Assembly: GCA_002435835.1 (NCBI GenBank)
Contig: DIVM01000048.1
Span: forward strand, 1-8,396
DNA from: Firmicutes bacterium UBA6132
Lineage (GTDB): Bacteria > Bacillota_A > Clostridia > Tissierellales > Sedimentibacteraceae
DNA length: 8,396 nt
Direction: 5' to 3'
Shown: one piece after another, positions 7,361 through 8,396 of the stretch
Position numbering within the stretch: position 1 is the stretch's first letter
Layout of the letters: each line of letters opens with the position of its first letter
Notes under the pieces: model-generated
What the model saw: only the letters and a program-made list of their open reading frames with translations
Told to the model about the DNA's origin: nothing
Database searches by the model: none
Program-made: the position numbers and the translations under genes

Positions 7361-7410
7361 AAAAAGGTGCAAAAGCAATACTCGAAACGAGTTTGCCTTT
7401 GCATCTTTTT
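7361..7410 (+). terminator. Long rho-independent terminator closing the radical SAM operon
   Basis: AAAAAGGTGCAAA (7361-7373) pairs with TTTGCATCTTTTT (7398-7410) with one G-T wobble. Inside, after one mismatch, GCAA pairs with TTGC, then ACTCG pairs with CGAGT around the loop AAA, with one bulged T. T5 ends the + strand copy and A5 begins it, so it could act in both directions. No convergent gene is present, so it mainly serves the TPR-gene side, 163 bases after that stop. Confidence 0.88.
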
Positions 7411-7553
7411 AGTTTAAATAATTAAAGTAATTGTACAGTCATGCGATTTTGTTTTACTAATTTTTATTTTACATTATCTATCATTATCAATTTTGATTTG
7501 CTAATATACTTTCTTAAATCAATCAGAGAAATTTTGAAAGTAGTAAAAATAGG

Positions 7554-7582
7554 TTGACAAAAAATTAAGGTTATGATACCAT
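7554..7582 (+). promoter_or_regulatory. Promoter of the CoA-transferase gene
   Basis: A perfect TTGACA (7554-7559) is followed after 17 bases by TACCAT (7577-7582). The -10 is weak (4 of 6) but directly preceded by TGA, an extended -10 element. Transcription would start near 7589, at the edge of the palindromes. Confidence 0.62.
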
Positions 7583-7589
7583 AAATATA

Positions 7590-7615
7590 TGGAACTAAGT
7601 TCCACAATGCGGAAC
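7590..7615. promoter_or_regulatory. Two overlapping palindromes, IclR-type operator candidate (or mini-attenuator)
   Basis: TGGAACTAAGTTCCA (7590-7604) is a perfect palindrome around a central A. It fits the TGGAA-N5-TTCCA pattern of IclR-family operators. It overlaps GTTCCACAATGCGGAAC (7599-7615), a 17-base palindrome with one mismatched pair. Three GGAAC/GTTCC half-sites therefore sit directly after the transcription start, a good position for a repressor. Alternatively, AAGTTCC (7597-7603) and GGAACTT (7611-7617) form a hairpin followed by T's to 7622, a terminator-like element that excludes the first hairpin. No regulator gene is visible in the window. Confidence 0.6.
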
Positions 7616-7671
7616 TTTTTTTGATTTTATAGTTAGGAAATATAAAAATAAAATATGTGAGGAAAAGCTTT

Positions 7672-8396
7672 ATGAGAAAAGATTTAAGGAATGCGAATTT
7701 ATCCAAAATTATGACTGCTGATGAAGCTGTTAAATATGTCCCTGATAATTCAACTGTTGCATTCTGTGGTGCAGGAGGAGGATTAACTGAAGCTACTTCT
7801 GTTATTGAAGCTTTAGCTAAAAGATATAAAGAAACTCAGGAACCTAAAAATTTGACATACTATCATTCCACAGGTCTTGGTGATCGTGCAGATAGGGGGA
7901 TGTCTCCATTGGCACAAAAAGGAATGGTTAAAAGAATTATTGGTGGTCATTGGGGTCAATCACCAAGGTTGTCTGAAATGGCTGAAAGAAATGAAGTAGA
8001 AGCATATAATTTTCCACAAGGCGTTTTATCTCAATTGCTGAGAACATCTGCAGCAGGACAACCAGGAATATTAACTCATGTAGGTTTAGGAACATTTGCA
8101 GATCCGAGGCAACAAGGCGGTAAATTAAATGAATGCACAAAAGAAGAGTTGATTAAAATTATGGAAATCGACGGAAGGGAATATCTGTTTTATCCGTCAA
8201 TTCCAATAGATGTAGCAATTATAAGAGGAACAACTGCTGACACAGAGGGTTATATAAGTATGGAGGATGAAATAGCATACTTAGATGCATTGGCTATGGC
8301 ACAAGCTACCCACAACAATGGAGGCATAGTAATTGCTCAAGTACAAAAAATAGTTAAAGCAAGAACATTACATCCCAAAAATGTAAAAGTACCGGG
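7672..8396 (+). CDS. Propionate/acetate-type CoA-transferase (family I, fused), N-terminal 241 codons; 3' end outside window
   Basis: Family I CoA-transferases move CoA between short-chain acids through a glutamyl-CoA thioester. This frame starts at ATG 7672 with TGAGGA (7658-7663) eight bases upstream and stays open to the window edge. The protein resembles, as I recall it, propionate CoA-transferase of Clostridium propionicum and YdiF of E. coli: ITADEA-like start (MTADEAV, 14-20), a glycine-rich loop GAGGG (33-37), EPKNLTYYHSTGLGD (57-71), GGHWGQSP (91-98), GTFADPR..GGK (140-151), EYLFYPSIPIDVAIIRGT and HPKNVKVPG at the edge. The usual length is about 520 residues, so just under half is present. 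The catalytic glutamate lies in the missing C-terminal half. The single-chain form distinguishes it from two-subunit AtoDA-type enzymes. Acceptor and donor acids cannot be assigned. Confidence 0.92.
   Translation, partial: MRKDLRNANLSKIMTADEAVKYVPDNSTVAFCGAGGGLTEATSVIEALAKRYKETQEPKNLTYYHSTGLGDRADRGMSPLAQKGMVKRIIGGHWGQSPRLSEMAERNEVEAYNFPQGVLSQLLRTSAAGQPGILTHVGLGTFADPRQQGGKLNECTKEELIKIMEIDGREYLFYPSIPIDVAIIRGTTADTEGYISMEDEIAYLDALAMAQATHNNGGIVIAQVQKIVKARTLHPKNVKVP

Larger units (their letters stand above)
7198..7671 (+). other. Intergenic region between the TPR gene and the CoA-transferase gene
   Basis: These 474 bases contain no convincing gene. Bases 7198-7360 are plain AT-rich DNA in which I see nothing firm. 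A long terminator hairpin lies at 7361-7410. Bases 7411-7553 hold only a weak inverted pair, TTGATTT (7493-7499) and AAATCAA (7516-7522). The promoter, overlapping palindromes and RBS of the CoA-transferase gene fill the rest. Confidence 0.7.

Noticed and set aside
7493..7522. TTGATTT ... AAATCAA inverted pair as a regulatory hairpin
   Set aside because: Arms of only seven bases, nearly all A/T, with a 16-base spacer upstream of the promoter are expected by chance here.
7464..7706. An 80-codon open frame on the minus strand before the CoA-transferase gene
   Set aside because: It covers the CoA-transferase promoter, operator, RBS and first codons, has no RBS of its own, and its hydrophobic, Phe/Ile/Lys-rich product is what A/T-rich non-coding DNA gives by chance.
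1..8396. CRISPR array, tRNA or rRNA genes, insertion sequence
   Set aside because: No regularly spaced direct repeats of CRISPR length, no tRNA cloverleaf or rRNA-like GC-rich stretch, and no transposase frame were seen on either strand.

Overview
The window comes from a very AT-rich Gram-positive genome. AGGAGG-type ribosome binding sites, TTGACA/TATAAT-type promoters, U-tailed hairpin terminators and the gene content (a cobalamin-dependent radical SAM enzyme and a propionate-CoA-transferase-type enzyme) point to an anaerobic member of the Clostridia or Tissierellia. No genus can be fixed from the sequence alone. Every gene I can support lies on the + strand, and both ends of the window cut through genes.

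Layout. Bases 1-345 are the 3' end of a GNAT-like acetyltransferase. A candidate promoter overlaps its last codons and leads to argS (446-2152), whose RBS shows it starts 12 bases downstream of the longest reading frame. Next is a 449-base gap holding an imperfect palindromic repeat (2180-2252), a strong intrinsic terminator (2275-2310) and a near-consensus promoter (2451-2479). This promoter drives a secreted SLT-type lytic transglycosylase (2602-3252), which has its own terminator (3259-3297).

A three-gene operon then runs from 3450 to 7197. It encodes a 299-residue protein I do not recognise, a 566-residue B12-binding radical SAM protein of the DUF4080 type (the two genes overlap by ATGA), and a 378-residue TPR protein starting 14 bases later. 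The nearest recognisable terminator is the long hairpin at 7361-7410. The tight coupling suggests one pathway: a radical SAM/cobalamin enzyme with an uncharacterised partner and a TPR scaffold. Its substrate cannot be read from the sequence. This is the best candidate here for an undescribed system.

The window ends in the first 241 codons of a fused family I CoA-transferase of the propionate/acetate type (7672 onward). A TTGACA promoter with an extended -10 precedes it. Two overlapping palindromes just after the expected transcription start look like an IclR-type operator, and the second could also fold as a short terminator. The CoA-transferase is therefore probably a separately regulated catabolic unit.
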